DNA of 32,400 nt from Cyclobacteriaceae bacterium (GTDB lineage: Bacteria; Bacteroidota; Bacteroidia; Cytophagales; Cyclobacteriaceae), in the NCBI GenBank assembly GCA_009885605.1, contig VFKK01000053.1, positions 1 through 32,400 of the forward strand. The letters are read 5' to 3'. A program made the position numbers and the translations under genes. Below the pieces are notes generated by a model that saw only the letters and a list, made by a program, of their open reading frames with translations, was not told where the DNA came from and did no database searches. Of the stretch, positions 1-7,943 are shown piece by piece (position 1 is the first letter of the stretch; every line of letters starts with the position of its first letter).

Positions 1-430
1 CAGTCCCTTCTACGTTCACAATGGTCTTATCAGCCTCGATGATGATCTCAGGTCGAGTGGCTTTTACAGTCACTTCCTCGAGGCCCGTCATCTCGTCTTC
101 GATAGTCAGGGATCCCATGTTTTTTTCCAGACCGGGTGTGAGGTCGAAAGACTCCGATTCAAATTGCTTAAATCCGATAGAGGAAATAACAAGCATGACA
201 CTGGAGGATTTGACAGACTCGATCAGGAAATTACCATCCTCGTCGGAAACGGCCCCGTCTATGAGTCCTCCACCTTGGGCTGCAATCAAGGCGACATTTG
301 CATATGCAACCGCCTGACCTTTTTGGTCGACGACTTTTCCGGAAATCCTCGAGATTTCTTTAGCGGCGAGATTGCTTATTCCAAGGAGGTAGGTAAAAAG
401 GGTAAGAAAAATAAAGTTGGTAGTTTTCAT
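1..430 (-). CDS. TonB-dependent receptor / outer-membrane beta-barrel protein (N-terminal part)
   Basis: Reading the minus strand from an ATG at 430 gives 143 residues before the window edge; the rest of the gene lies outside. A signal peptide covers about residues 1-23 (hydrophobic stretch ending LAA). A carboxypeptidase-regulatory-like Ig domain follows at about 28-112 (ISGKVVDQKGQAVAYANV, then DEDGNFLIESV and SSIGFKQF). From about 119 the sequence EEVTVKATRPEIIIEADKTI looks like the start of a TonB plug in the outer-membrane beta-barrel receptor family. Such proteins sit in the outer membrane and import, or are thought to import, large ligands. The substrate cannot be inferred from this fragment, and no SusD-like partner is in view. 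The gene lies downstream of the sod terminator, so it probably has its own promoter in 431-583. Confidence 0.75.
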   Translation of the reverse strand, partial: MKTTNFIFLTLFTYLLGISNLAAKEISRISGKVVDQKGQAVAYANVALIAAQGGGLIDGAVSDEDGNFLIESVKSSSVMLVISSIGFKQFESESFDLTPGLEKNMGSLTIEDEMTGLEEVTVKATRPEIIIEADKTIVNVEGT

Positions 431-583
431 TGTTCAATCGACTTTGTTTAATGATACTACCCTCTAAGAGAACGAAATGCCAAGAGGCCAAATGTGCCCA
501 AAATGGCTAAAAACATTGTTTTTATTCTAAAAAGTAAAGCTTGGTGTTACGAAAACGTACAGTTTTTTCGTTCGTTTTTCGCA

Positions 584-616
584 CAAAAAAATCCCCGCAC
601 GTTTCTGTCCGGGGAT
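584..616 (-). terminator. Rho-independent terminator of sod
   Basis: ATCCCCG (591-597) pairs with CGGGGAT (610-616) around a 12-base loop. Read on the minus strand, the hairpin runs into a T-tract (A-run at 584-590 on the plus strand). It starts 23 bases after the sod stop codon. Confidence 0.85.
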
Positions 617-638
617 CAATTATGATTTTTTTAGGAGC

Positions 639-1244
639 TTACTTAGCAACAGAAAAACGCTGGGTTACATCTTCCCAATTCACCAGATTCCAGAAAGCTG
701 CAACGTAATCAGCTCTTCTATTTTGATAATGAAGATAATAGGCGTGCTCCCACACATCCAGTCCAAGAATTGGTGTTCCCGGACACTCAGCAACATCCAT
801 CAAAGGATTGTCTTGATTTGGAGAAGAGCACACACAGAGCTCTTTATTAGTGTCTACGCAAAGCCAAGCCCAACCTGAACCAAATCTGGTCATACCTGCT
901 TTGTTGAATGTTTCTTTAAATGCATCAAATGATCCGAATTTAGCATCGATTGCTGCTGCCAATTCTCCAGTCGGTGCACCTCCACCATTAGGAGAAAGGA
1001 TTTGCCAAAAAAGACTGTGATTGTAGTGGCCTCCACCGTTATTTCTTACAACGGTATTTTTCCCGGCAACTTTCATAAGTTCCTCCAGAGATTTGCCTTC
1101 AAGGTCTGTCCCTGCGATGGCAGCATTCAGATTGGTTACGTAGGCATTGTGGTGCTTACCATGGTGAATTTCCATGGTTTTTGCATCAATGTGCGGTTCA
1201 AGTGCAGTAGTTGCGTAAGGTAATGATGGGAGTTCGAAAGCCAT
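639..1244 (-). CDS. Superoxide dismutase, Fe/Mn family (Mn-like or cambialistic)
   Basis: The 201-residue product has the full Fe/Mn superoxide dismutase fold, which converts superoxide to oxygen and hydrogen peroxide. Metal ligands are visible: His27 (in MEIHHGKHH), His76 (in GGGHYNHSLFW), Asp163 and His167 (in LDVWEHAYYLHYQN). The NNGGGHYNH and SSPNQDNPLMD segments, with Gln144 rather than the Fe-type Gln69 arrangement, resemble manganese or cambialistic enzymes; metal choice remains inference. There is no signal peptide, so it is probably cytoplasmic. Length is normal for the family. It seems to be a single-gene unit, with a possible promoter at 1279-1306 and a strong terminator just downstream. 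Confidence 0.97.
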   Translation of the reverse strand: MAFELPSLPYATTALEPHIDAKTMEIHHGKHHNAYVTNLNAAIAGTDLEGKSLEELMKVAGKNTVVRNNGGGHYNHSLFWQILSPNGGGAPTGELAAAIDAKFGSFDAFKETFNKAGMTRFGSGWAWLCVDTNKELCVCSSPNQDNPLMDVAECPGTPILGLDVWEHAYYLHYQNRRADYVAAFWNLVNWEDVTQRFSVAK

Positions 1245-1278
1245 TTTATTAAAGTTTAGGTTTTAGATTAGATGAAAT

Positions 1279-1306
1279 CAAATAAAGAATCTGTCTAACC
1301 AACCAA
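1279..1306 (-). promoter_or_regulatory. Possible sod promoter (TTG-N17-TTTATTTG)
   Basis: On the minus strand a TTG (1304-1306) lies 17 bases upstream of TTTATTTG (1279-1286), which matches the Bacteroidota -7 consensus TAnnTTTG at seven of eight positions. The sod ATG is about 35 bases further down. No start site is demonstrated. Confidence 0.35.
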
Positions 1307-1344
1307 GGCTGACCAGAAAAGGTTCTTTAGACTTAAAATTGGTT

Positions 1345-1788
1345 CTATTTTCTCAATTTTTTAAAAAATTCCTGCAAAAGATGCTCAGACTCTATCGCCA
1401 TGATTCCCGAAAAAACCTTTGTTTTGGGGTGAAGGGAATTAGGGGCAGACAAGTGAAATCCTCTCTTAGGATCTGCAGCACCAAAATGTATCTCCCCGAT
1501 TTGTGACCAAAATAATGCTCCGGCACACATTACGCAGGGCTCGAGCGTAACATAAAGCCTGCAATCCGGCAGATATTTCGCCCCCAGATGATTCGCTGCA
1601 GAAGTGATCGCGATCATCTCTGCATGTGCCGTCACATCGGTTAGTTTTTCTGTTTGGTTATAGCCTTTGGCAATGATCCGGTTTTTGGATACAATGACTG
1701 CACCCACGGGTATTTCTCCTTCTTCGAAAGCGATTTTGGCCTGTTTAAAGGCCTCATTCATGAAATACTCGTGGGTGAAAACGTCCAA
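1345..1788 (-). CDS. tadA: tRNA adenosine(34) deaminase TadA
   Basis: The 147-residue protein is a zinc-dependent cytidine/deoxycytidylate-deaminase-fold enzyme that converts A34 to inosine in tRNA anticodons. The zinc and catalytic motif HAE is at residues 55-57 (DVTAHAEMIAI), and the second zinc motif PCVMC is at 84-88 (TLEPCVMCAGAL). The N-terminal THEYFMNEAFKQAKIAFEEG matches the TadA start, so the first ATG is preferred. It begins only 8 bases after the stop of the PiT-like gene on the same strand, so the two may be co-transcribed. A guanine-deaminase-type relative is possible, but the motif spacing and length fit TadA best. Confidence 0.9.
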   Translation of the reverse strand: MDVFTHEYFMNEAFKQAKIAFEEGEIPVGAVIVSKNRIIAKGYNQTEKLTDVTAHAEMIAITSAANHLGAKYLPDCRLYVTLEPCVMCAGALFWSQIGEIHFGAADPKRGFHLSAPNSLHPKTKVFSGIMAIESEHLLQEFFKKLRK

Positions 1789-1796
1789 GGAGATTA

Positions 1797-2927
1797 TTAA
1801 AACATGTCAAAAATTTCTTTTCTAACTCCATCGTTAATAACAATGGCAAGAATTAGGGAAACTATTAAACCAGCAAGTGCTTTGAAAATATCTTTTCTCG
1901 CCAAACGAAATCCATTTAAAAGCCACTCTTTTCGCTGCTTAGGTTTCCCTTCTTTTCCTAAAGCAATTGCCAGCTCTCTACCAGCGAGCAAACCAATAAA
2001 TACCCAAGTGGTACTCATTGGGAAGTCGTTGTACATTTTGAAATAGAATAAAATTACCGCATATACCAAGTCAACCAAAGTAGCTGCTCTTACGTCCGTA
2101 ACATCCGTCTTTTCATTTATAATGTCCTGGATTTTATCTCCTTTCAGGAAGAAAATAAGCCCCAAGCCCAAAAATACAAAACCGGTATAAACAATAAATT
2201 CAGTTACATCTAGCTGGCGAGGCAAAAACACAGCAATATTAGCCGCATCCTGCATGATCCATACTGCCCAAAGGATACCTGATGTAATCCATTGCAAAAC
2301 CATCCAATAGGGCTTTGCTTTTCCTTTCAAATAACTCCGAACAAACCGCTCCAAAATAAACCAAACTATAATTGCGAGAACGAATGCCAGGACATATCCA
2401 AAAAAACTTTTTGACATTACAGAAACGATCGTTCCTGCTTTGTAGGTAAAAACGTTTAGAAGCAAAAATGTCGTGGATACCGGCATTCTCATTCTGGTCA
2501 TTACTAATAAGACTATTGGTGCAGCTAATTGGAGGAAAACAAAACTTTCCGGCGCCTTTTCTAATCCGGGAACTGATAATAGTTTAAAACTTACGTCTCC
2601 ATTAAATGTAAACCAGCTGTAGCTAATGGTTGCAACCCAAATCAAGCCAATAAACAACCATAGCCAATACCATTTTTGTTTTTGGTTGGAAGCAATGAAT
2701 GTTCCTATTGTCTGAATACTGTCGTTTGCAATGGCAGAATAGGCCGCCAAAGCAAACCCAAACCACATGGCAGCGTATGTGTATTCTGTTATGAACCCCG
2801 CAATGGAAACCAGAATACAAATGATTATCAGGAAAATCCTTTCCTGCTTGGCCAAATCAAAAATCGAATACGTTTTTTTTGTTAAAATATCCTGATTGAT
2901 GTTTTGATCTATGGGCTTTTTGGCCAT
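1797..2927 (-). CDS. PiT-like (inorganic phosphate transporter family) membrane protein, divergent
   Basis: This 376-residue protein has about ten hydrophobic segments. It carries two internal repeats of the kind found in PiT-family phosphate permeases. The first is ANDSIQTIGTF (67-77) followed by MPVSTT (148-153); the second is QDAANIAVFLPR (226-237) followed by FPMSTT (302-307). PiT carriers take up phosphate with H+ or Na+ in the inner membrane. The repeat pattern is seen directly; assignment to PiT is inference from it, since the signatures are degenerate, and phosphate as substrate is a guess. It is divergent from a second phosphate-transporter-like gene at 3160, which supports a phosphate or anion role. 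tadA follows 8 bases downstream. Confidence 0.6.
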   Translation of the reverse strand: MAKKPIDQNINQDILTKKTYSIFDLAKQERIFLIIICILVSIAGFITEYTYAAMWFGFALAAYSAIANDSIQTIGTFIASNQKQKWYWLWLFIGLIWVATISYSWFTFNGDVSFKLLSVPGLEKAPESFVFLQLAAPIVLLVMTRMRMPVSTTFLLLNVFTYKAGTIVSVMSKSFFGYVLAFVLAIIVWFILERFVRSYLKGKAKPYWMVLQWITSGILWAVWIMQDAANIAVFLPRQLDVTEFIVYTGFVFLGLGLIFFLKGDKIQDIINEKTDVTDVRAATLVDLVYAVILFYFKMYNDFPMSTTWVFIGLLAGRELAIALGKEGKPKQRKEWLLNGFRLARKDIFKALAGLIVSLILAIVINDGVRKEIFDMF

Positions 2928-2950
2928 AAGTAGGATTAGAAATTATTTGG

Positions 2951-2958
2951 CAAACTTA
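2951..2958 (-). promoter_or_regulatory. Possible -7 box of the PiT-like gene
   Basis: TAAGTTTG on the minus strand is a full match to the Bacteroidota -7 consensus TAnnTTTG, 23 bases before the ATG at 2927. No well-spaced TTG element is upstream, so it may need an activator. Confidence 0.35.
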
Positions 2959-2981
2959 TAGAAGTATATTAGGTATGCATG

Positions 2982-2996
2982 TTAACAAATTGTTAA
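2982..2996. promoter_or_regulatory. Perfect inverted repeat between two phosphate-transporter-like genes
   Basis: TTAACAA and TTGTTAA flank a single A, giving a perfect 7+1+7 dyad in the divergent intergenic region 2928-3159. If the -7 box at 2951-2958 is right, the dyad is centred about 45 bases upstream of that start, an activator-like position. The cognate regulator is unknown. Confidence 0.4.
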
Positions 2997-3033
2997 GTAA
3001 GCCAATATCATACTCCCAAGAATGATTTTTCAC

Positions 3034-3063
3034 TTGCATTTCGCAAAAAAAAATCAACTTTTG
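3034..3063 (+). promoter_or_regulatory. Possible promoter of the Na/Pi cotransporter gene
   Basis: TTG (3034-3036) is followed after 19 bases by AACTTTTG (3056-3063), which matches TAnnTTTG at seven of eight positions. It would leave a leader of roughly 90 bases before the ATG at 3160. Confidence 0.35.
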
Positions 3064-3159
3064 CCTCAAAATTTGGATTCTCTGTAGTTTGAATTGAGAG
3101 ATGCCATTTTGAATATTGGTTCAAAATCACTAAAAAACAGTGCTTTTTAAGAGCAAAGA

Positions 3160-4269
3160 ATGGAACAATTGGAAGAAGAAAATAGCAAGATGAATAAAGC
3201 AACGAGTTATGTACTCATGCTTTTGGCACTCTTTTTATTCATTTTTGCAATTGATATGCTGACGGTTTCGATGAGTCAGTTGAATAATTCCGTCGCAAAT
3301 GACATCCTTCAGGCTACTAAAAATCCATTCGTCAGCTTATTCATTGGATTACTTTTAACCGCCTTAATTCAAAGTAGCTCCACCGTCACATCTAGTGTGG
3401 TAGCGATTGTTGCAGCAGGAAATCTCTCCCTCGAGCAGGCAGTCCCATTAGTGATGGGAGCAAACATTGGAACAACTCTTACTTCCACCTTGGTTTCTTT
3501 TTCCTATATCATGAAAAAAGGAGCATTCAAAAAGGCGTTGTCAGCAGGAATTGTTCATGATTTTTTCAACATTCTTACTGTAGTGATTTTACTTCCTTTA
3601 GAATTGTATTTCAAGTTTATATCCCGACTCTCTGAAAAAACAGCTCACTTTTTTGCATCAGATGCTTCCTATTCAGAGCCTATGGTCTACCACAAAATGA
3701 TCACAAGGCCACTTTCGGATTGGATCAATACCACAATTGAAATTCCTTTTCTAACAATGGTGCTTTCCATTTTTCTAGTATTTCTGGCGATTAAGTTACT
3801 TTCGAGTTCTGTCTTCAAGGCATTAGAACTGGGTTCTTCCAATGATTTTAATAAATACATTTTCAAAAACACGGGCTTGTCCTTTTTCTATGGAACATTT
3901 TTTACAGCAGCAGTGCAATCAAGTTCCGTAACCACCTCTTTGGTTGTTCCCTTGGTTGCTGAGGGGAGGGTAACCTTAAAAAAAGCATTTCCCTTTATCA
4001 TTGGGGCAAATATCGGCACCACAATCACTGCAGCTATTGCAGCTATCTATAAAACTGAAGCTGCAATTGCACTTGCACTCGCCCACTTCTTTTTCAATTT
4101 AATAGGTGCATTGATTTTTCTTCCATTTCCGGTCATTCGAAATCTTCCGGTTTTACTGGCTATTTACATGGGGGAAAAATCGGCTCAAAACAGAATAATT
4201 GGCTTTGCCTATATCCTGCTTACCTTCTTTATCATTCCCTTTTTCCTCATTTACTTCAACAAAGATTAG
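3160..4269 (+). CDS. Na/Pi cotransporter family protein (NptA-like)
   Basis: The 369-residue polytopic protein shows the two inverted signature repeats of the Na/phosphate cotransporter II family. QSSSTVTSS (71-79) is followed by GANIGTT (100-106), and QSSSVTTS (253-260) by GANIGTT (282-288). These QSSS motifs form the sodium and phosphate site in the family. Unlike many bacterial members it has no C-terminal PhoU-like domain. Members import phosphate, though some bacterial ones act in phosphate homeostasis instead. An in-frame ATG at 3190 is an alternative start; it removes ten hydrophilic residues and has a GGAAGAAG stretch upstream. The stop codon overlaps that of deoC on the other strand. 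Confidence 0.88.
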   Translation: MEQLEEENSKMNKATSYVLMLLALFLFIFAIDMLTVSMSQLNNSVANDILQATKNPFVSLFIGLLLTALIQSSSTVTSSVVAIVAAGNLSLEQAVPLVMGANIGTTLTSTLVSFSYIMKKGAFKKALSAGIVHDFFNILTVVILLPLELYFKFISRLSEKTAHFFASDASYSEPMVYHKMITRPLSDWINTTIEIPFLTMVLSIFLVFLAIKLLSSSVFKALELGSSNDFNKYIFKNTGLSFFYGTFFTAAVQSSSVTTSLVVPLVAEGRVTLKKAFPFIIGANIGTTITAAIAAIYKTEAAIALALAHFFFNLIGALIFLPFPVIRNLPVLLAIYMGEKSAQNRIIGFAYILLTFFIIPFFLIYFNKD

Positions 4270-4931
4270 GTTCTTGTTTTTCTCCAGTCATCCATCAGCG
4301 CTTTCGCAGAACTGGTTCCTATACGATCGGCTCCGGCCTTTATAAGTTCAAAAGCTGATTCAAGCGTCTTGATTCCTCCACTGGCTTTGATTCCAATTTG
4401 CGAAGGAAGTATTTCTCTCATGAGCAAAATGTCTTCAACTTGAGCCCCCTTAGGAGCATAACCCGTAGAGGTCTTGACAAAATCTGCCCCCGCATCCACG
4501 CAAATCATACAAGCTTCCCGGATTTGATCAGGACTTAGATAGGCTGTTTCGATAATTACTTTCAGAATTCGCTCTTCATCATGGCAAATTTTGGCAATTT
4601 GAGCTATTTCTATTTTCGGCCAATTCATTCCAGAATGGAAAGCTGTCTGAGACCAAACAAGATCCAGTTCATCTGCTCCCTGTTTGATCGACTCTTTAGT
4701 CTCAAAGACTTTGCTTGCAGTATCTTGATATCCAAAAGGAAATCCAATCACGGTAACTATCTGAATATTTTCTTCTCCCAATTCTCTTTTTACTTTCTTC
4801 ACCCAAAAAGGCGGGACACATACCCCGATAAACTGCTCATCGATGGCATCTCTGATCAAATCATCAACTTCTGCTCCGGTCATTGTTGGTCGAAGAAGGG
4901 TAGATTCTAAAAATCTATTGAAATTATTCAT
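4266..4931 (-). CDS. deoC: Deoxyribose-phosphate aldolase
   Basis: This 221-residue class I aldolase splits 2-deoxyribose 5-phosphate into acetaldehyde and glyceraldehyde 3-phosphate in deoxynucleoside catabolism. The Schiff-base lysine is Lys153 in GADFVKTSTGY, and the second active-site lysine is Lys182 in GIKASGGIKT. Asp90 lies in GADELDLVW. The opening NRFLESTLLRPTMT fits the family, where the TLL/P segment follows the first helix. Its start overlaps the upstream oxidoreductase by 8 bases, so they are translated from one message. Its stop overlaps the stop of the convergent transporter gene. No other deo gene is in the window. Confidence 0.93.
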   Translation of the reverse strand: MNNFNRFLESTLLRPTMTGAEVDDLIRDAIDEQFIGVCVPPFWVKKVKRELGEENIQIVTVIGFPFGYQDTASKVFETKESIKQGADELDLVWSQTAFHSGMNWPKIEIAQIAKICHDEERILKVIIETAYLSPDQIREACMICVDAGADFVKTSTGYAPKGAQVEDILLMREILPSQIGIKASGGIKTLESAFELIKAGADRIGTSSAKALMDDWRKTRT

Positions 4932-6132
4932 GAGGATAGACGTAATCTGTTAAATGCATAAACTCCAACGTAAGATCACCATCCCGGGCGATGGTAGCCC
5001 GCTCCAAAATCGGCGCATTCTCTTCAAATAAGGAAGGCAGAACCCATTTTTCCAGCTGCCCGCAAAACTCTATACTGGATTCTCTGGGTAGCTCGCAGGG
5101 CAAATTATCAATTGCCATCACCGATATGCTCGTCTGACTTCCAAATGGAGCAATTTCTTTCCCGGTCGATCTGTCAATATCGTACACAGGATCAAGGATG
5201 GTGCTGGCCCGAATGGTAGTTGGAATTGAACCATCAATATCACAGGTCACATCGGCAATAACTGATAATGAAAAATCCTCATCAGCCAGATCTTTTAATT
5301 CAAACAACCTGGGAGCGGCGGGATCCCAATAAGCCGCTGCAATCAGGATTTCTCCCGCTTCAGCGAATTTTAGGAAATTGCTTTCATACAGTTCGGGATT
5401 CGCATAAAACTCAGCTTTGTCAAACCCTCCATCAGATTTTCGCCTGTTGTAATCTCCCGAATGAAGCACAACGAAAACTGACTCTTCAAAATAATAATGG
5501 AGAAACTCATGCGCAGAAACTTGCCTGATTTCCAATCTATTTAGGATTTCCAATACTCCTCCACCAACTCTTCCTTCACCAACTACCACAATTTTGACCG
5601 GAGGAAGCTGAACCTTCTTAAGCTCTATATTCAATTCCTCCAGGCCGAAACATTCATACGCCCTTTTGATATCAAAAAGTGCTGTTTTTTTTCCGTAGGT
5701 CCAGAGTGCATTATATGCTCCCACAATACCGGCCCATCTTCCAAAAGCTACAACCCTATTTCCCGATTCATCTTTTAGCACTTCGTAATCAATCAAGCGG
5801 ATATTCTTTGCCAAAATCGCCTGAAGAAGTTTTCTGTTTCTTGATTGCTTTTTAATCGTGTGAGAGAAGAAAAAGTACGTTTTCTCCGGAATAAGTTGGG
5901 CGATGGGGATTTCTTTAACTCCAAAAAGCACATCGCAATCAGAAATATCTTCTACTACCTCAATCCCTGCTTCGATATATTCCTCATCTGAGTAACATCT
6001 GAAAGGACTGGACTCCACATAAAAACTCAACCTGTCTGCATAATGACGGGTCAAATTTTTCAACTGGTCCGGAGTAAATGGGGTTCTTTTATCTGGCGGG
6101 TTTTTTCCTTCACGGATAATTCCGATTTTCAT
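4924..6132 (-). CDS. Lysine-ketoglutarate reductase-like (saccharopine dehydrogenase / AlaDH-PNT family) oxidoreductase
   Basis: The 402-residue protein has an alanine dehydrogenase/PNT-type N-terminal domain (GIIREGKNPPDKRTPFTP at 4-21) and a nucleotide-binding motif GEGRVGGG at 185-192. Several segments closely resemble the lysine-ketoglutarate reductase half of animal AASS: FFSHTIKKQ, IRLIDYEVL, RVVAFGRWAGIVG, ADVTCDIDGSI and AIDNLPCELP. Lys73 and His91 sit where saccharopine dehydrogenases place their catalytic Lys/His pair. By family it would form or split saccharopine with NAD(P)H; substrate is inference from remembered sequence. No saccharopine-oxidising partner is in view. It overlaps deoC by 8 bases and lies 35 bases from a divergent methyltransferase gene. 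Confidence 0.7.
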   Translation of the reverse strand: MKIGIIREGKNPPDKRTPFTPDQLKNLTRHYADRLSFYVESSPFRCYSDEEYIEAGIEVVEDISDCDVLFGVKEIPIAQLIPEKTYFFFSHTIKKQSRNRKLLQAILAKNIRLIDYEVLKDESGNRVVAFGRWAGIVGAYNALWTYGKKTALFDIKRAYECFGLEELNIELKKVQLPPVKIVVVGEGRVGGGVLEILNRLEIRQVSAHEFLHYYFEESVFVVLHSGDYNRRKSDGGFDKAEFYANPELYESNFLKFAEAGEILIAAAYWDPAAPRLFELKDLADEDFSLSVIADVTCDIDGSIPTTIRASTILDPVYDIDRSTGKEIAPFGSQTSISVMAIDNLPCELPRESSIEFCGQLEKWVLPSLFEENAPILERATIARDGDLTLEFMHLTDYVYPHE

Positions 6133-6167
6133 AAAAATTAGGTTATATAGGGTAATCTAGACAAACC

Positions 6168-6755
6168 ATGGATTATATAGTACTCGCCTTGAGTTGGGCA
6201 ATCTTCTACAGCATCCATAGCATACTGGCTGCTTCCAAGTTAAAAAGAATTTTGGAGGTGAAACTGAGAAAGGATTATAAATGGTATCGCCTTTTTTATA
6301 CTTTTCTATCTACCTTCTTATTTCTGGGAATAGTAATTCAATCCTTATTCATTCCGAGTCAAATTTTAATAGAAAAATCTCCTGTTTTGAACTACGTTGG
6401 TTACATGATGGCAGCATTGGGAACCATCATTTCCTTAAAGGCAACCAAGGAAATATCCATATTATCTTTCATCGGGATCAATCCTGACCACCTAATAAAA
6501 ACGCGTGAGAAACTGATCACAACAGGCTGGCATGCCCGAATGCGTCATCCTCTATATTTCGGAATGATTCTGATTTTTTTGGGATATTTCTTGGTAGCCG
6601 GCACGATAACTTCCGGAATTCATCTTTTATGCTTGCTGCTTTATTTACCTTTTGGGATTTTCTATGAGGAGAGAAATCTGATTGCTTTTTTTGGAGATGA
6701 TTATGGGGAGTACCAGAAAAATGTCCCTTCTATTTTCCCAAGATTTAAAAAGTAA
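6168..6755 (+). CDS. Membrane methyltransferase, isoprenylcysteine carboxyl methyltransferase/NnrU-like
   Basis: The 195-residue protein has about five hydrophobic segments. The C-terminal half carries the conserved signature of the ICMT/PEMT-type membrane methyltransferases: RHPLYFGMILIFLGYF at about 126-141, and EERNLIAFFGDDYGEYQ at about 170-186. That segment normally binds S-adenosylmethionine at the membrane surface. The substrate in bacteria is generally unknown, and it could equally be annotated as an NnrU-like protein. The ATG is 35 bases from the divergent oxidoreductase start. A bidirectional terminator begins at its stop codon. Confidence 0.75.
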   Translation: MDYIVLALSWAIFYSIHSILAASKLKRILEVKLRKDYKWYRLFYTFLSTFLFLGIVIQSLFIPSQILIEKSPVLNYVGYMMAALGTIISLKATKEISILSFIGINPDHLIKTREKLITTGWHARMRHPLYFGMILIFLGYFLVAGTITSGIHLLCLLLYLPFGIFYEERNLIAFFGDDYGEYQKNVPSIFPRFKK

Positions 6756-6779
6756 AAAGGGAGCCTAGGCCCCCTTTTC
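6755..6779. terminator. Bidirectional terminator between convergent genes
   Basis: AAAAGGG (6755-6761) pairs with CCCTTTT (6771-6777), with a small inner GCC/GGC stem. T-rich sequence follows on both strands. It separates the methyltransferase gene from the FKBP lipoprotein operon. Confidence 0.75.
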
Positions 6780-6791
6780 TATTTTCTGTTC

Positions 6792-7340
6792 TTAATCAAT
6801 TCCTCTGAAATTTACATCAAAAACCAAAATTGAATTTGGCGGAATGCGTTCGTTGTTATCTTGATCTCTGTATCCAAATGGCGAAGGAATAATAATCTTT
6901 GCCTTGCTGCCTGGTCTCAATCTGCGAAATCCAATATCCCAACCCGTTATGACGTTACCGCCTCCTACCAGAAAACTGAAAGTAACATACTTGTTTGCTT
7001 CAACATAGATGTTATTGTCGCGAGCGACTGACTCAATACTTGTATCGAAAACGGATCCCGTCTCCATTAGAGACCCGGTGTAATCCGTGTAAACAATACT
7101 TCCACTAGTTGGTCGGCTTCCGTTTCCTTCCTTCTGCACTATCACCACAACTCCACTTGGATCATGGATTCTATACAAACTATCAATCTCAGCTTTTGCT
7201 AGAAATTCATTAATCTTGACCCGATCTATCGCGAGGTTTGCCTCTGAATCGTATTTCGGCCCTGTATTGAAAGGATTGGTCGGTTCACAACTTGCCAGAG
7301 CAAAACCAACCAAAATTAATCCGAGACTTAATTTCTTCAT
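6792..7340 (-). CDS. FKBP-type peptidyl-prolyl isomerase lipoprotein (third of three)
   Basis: From the ATG at 7340 the product has 182 residues and opens with a lipoprotein signal, MKKLSLGLILVGFALASC, Cys18 being the lipidation site. Upstream in-frame ATGs exist but overlap the preceding gene, so 7340 is preferred. An FKBP domain fills the C-terminal part: VYTDYTGSL, VFDTS, NVITGWDIGF, SPFGYRDQ and IPPNSILVFDVNF. It would catalyse proline isomerisation or act as a chaperone in the periplasm. Between FDTS and the next strand it has an extra segment (IESVARDNNIYVEANKY) not found in canonical FKBPs and shared with its two neighbours. Seven bases separate it from the upstream gene. A GldI-like role in gliding or secretion is possible but unproven. 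Confidence 0.88.
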   Translation of the reverse strand: MKKLSLGLILVGFALASCEPTNPFNTGPKYDSEANLAIDRVKINEFLAKAEIDSLYRIHDPSGVVVIVQKEGNGSRPTSGSIVYTDYTGSLMETGSVFDTSIESVARDNNIYVEANKYVTFSFLVGGGNVITGWDIGFRRLRPGSKAKIIIPSPFGYRDQDNNERIPPNSILVFDVNFRGID

Positions 7341-7347
7341 TCCCATC

Positions 7348-7899
7348 CTATTTCTGAGGCCCATCTTTGACATCAACAAGATTAAGTTCGAAAATTAAAG
7401 GAGAATTCAGGGGTATCTCTCCACTAGAATTTTTTCCGTACCCGAAAATAGACGGGATAAAGACAGTTGCCTTATCTCCTTTTTCCATTTGACTTACTCC
7501 ATATTCAAACCCAGGTATCAATAATCCCCTTCCCAATGGAAATTTCAAGGGCACGTAAGATCTTCCGCTTGAAAAAATCCCGGCTGTTCTTGCAATTGAT
7601 TCGATTGAAGTATCAAATATTTTATTGGTAAGGAGTTTTCCGGTATAATCAACTCTTAGAGTATCACCGTCTTGCACTTTAATGCCACTTTTAGAAACCT
7701 CCTGCCAAATAATCTTGATACCGGATATCGGATCTTCGAATTGCTTGACACTAACCAACGTGTTCTTTTTCAGGTAGTCTGCAATTGCTTCTTTGTCTTT
7801 AACCAGAAGTACCTCATCAGTTTCCTGCTTATCTATACAGGAAACCAAACCTACTGAGGCTAGAAAGAGAGCAAATAAGAATGATGGTTTAAATTTCAT
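7348..7899 (-). CDS. FKBP-type peptidyl-prolyl isomerase lipoprotein (second of three)
   Basis: The 183-residue product begins with a lipoprotein signal ending GLVSC (Cys21). The FKBP domain follows: LRVDYTGKLL, IFDTS, LLIPGFEYGV, SIFGYGKN and PLIFELNLVDV. The active-site Trp of the usual VIPGW motif is Phe here, and IPPN reads IPLN. Isomerase activity may therefore be weak and the protein may work mainly as a chaperone (inference). It shares the insertion after FDTS (IESIARTAGIFSSGRSY) with its neighbours. It lies 44 bases below the first FKBP gene and 7 bases above the third, consistent with one operon starting at nrnA. Confidence 0.87.
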   Translation of the reverse strand: MKFKPSFLFALFLASVGLVSCIDKQETDEVLLVKDKEAIADYLKKNTLVSVKQFEDPISGIKIIWQEVSKSGIKVQDGDTLRVDYTGKLLTNKIFDTSIESIARTAGIFSSGRSYVPLKFPLGRGLLIPGFEYGVSQMEKGDKATVFIPSIFGYGKNSSGEIPLNSPLIFELNLVDVKDGPQK

Positions 7900-7943
7900 G
7901 GGGTGTTTTGATTAAAAGTAGTTGGTGAAAGAATGATCAGAAA

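Noticed and set aside
164..451. Plus-strand frames over the first 450 bases
   Set aside because: The minus strand encodes a clear signal peptide, carboxypeptidase-regulatory domain and TonB plug start.
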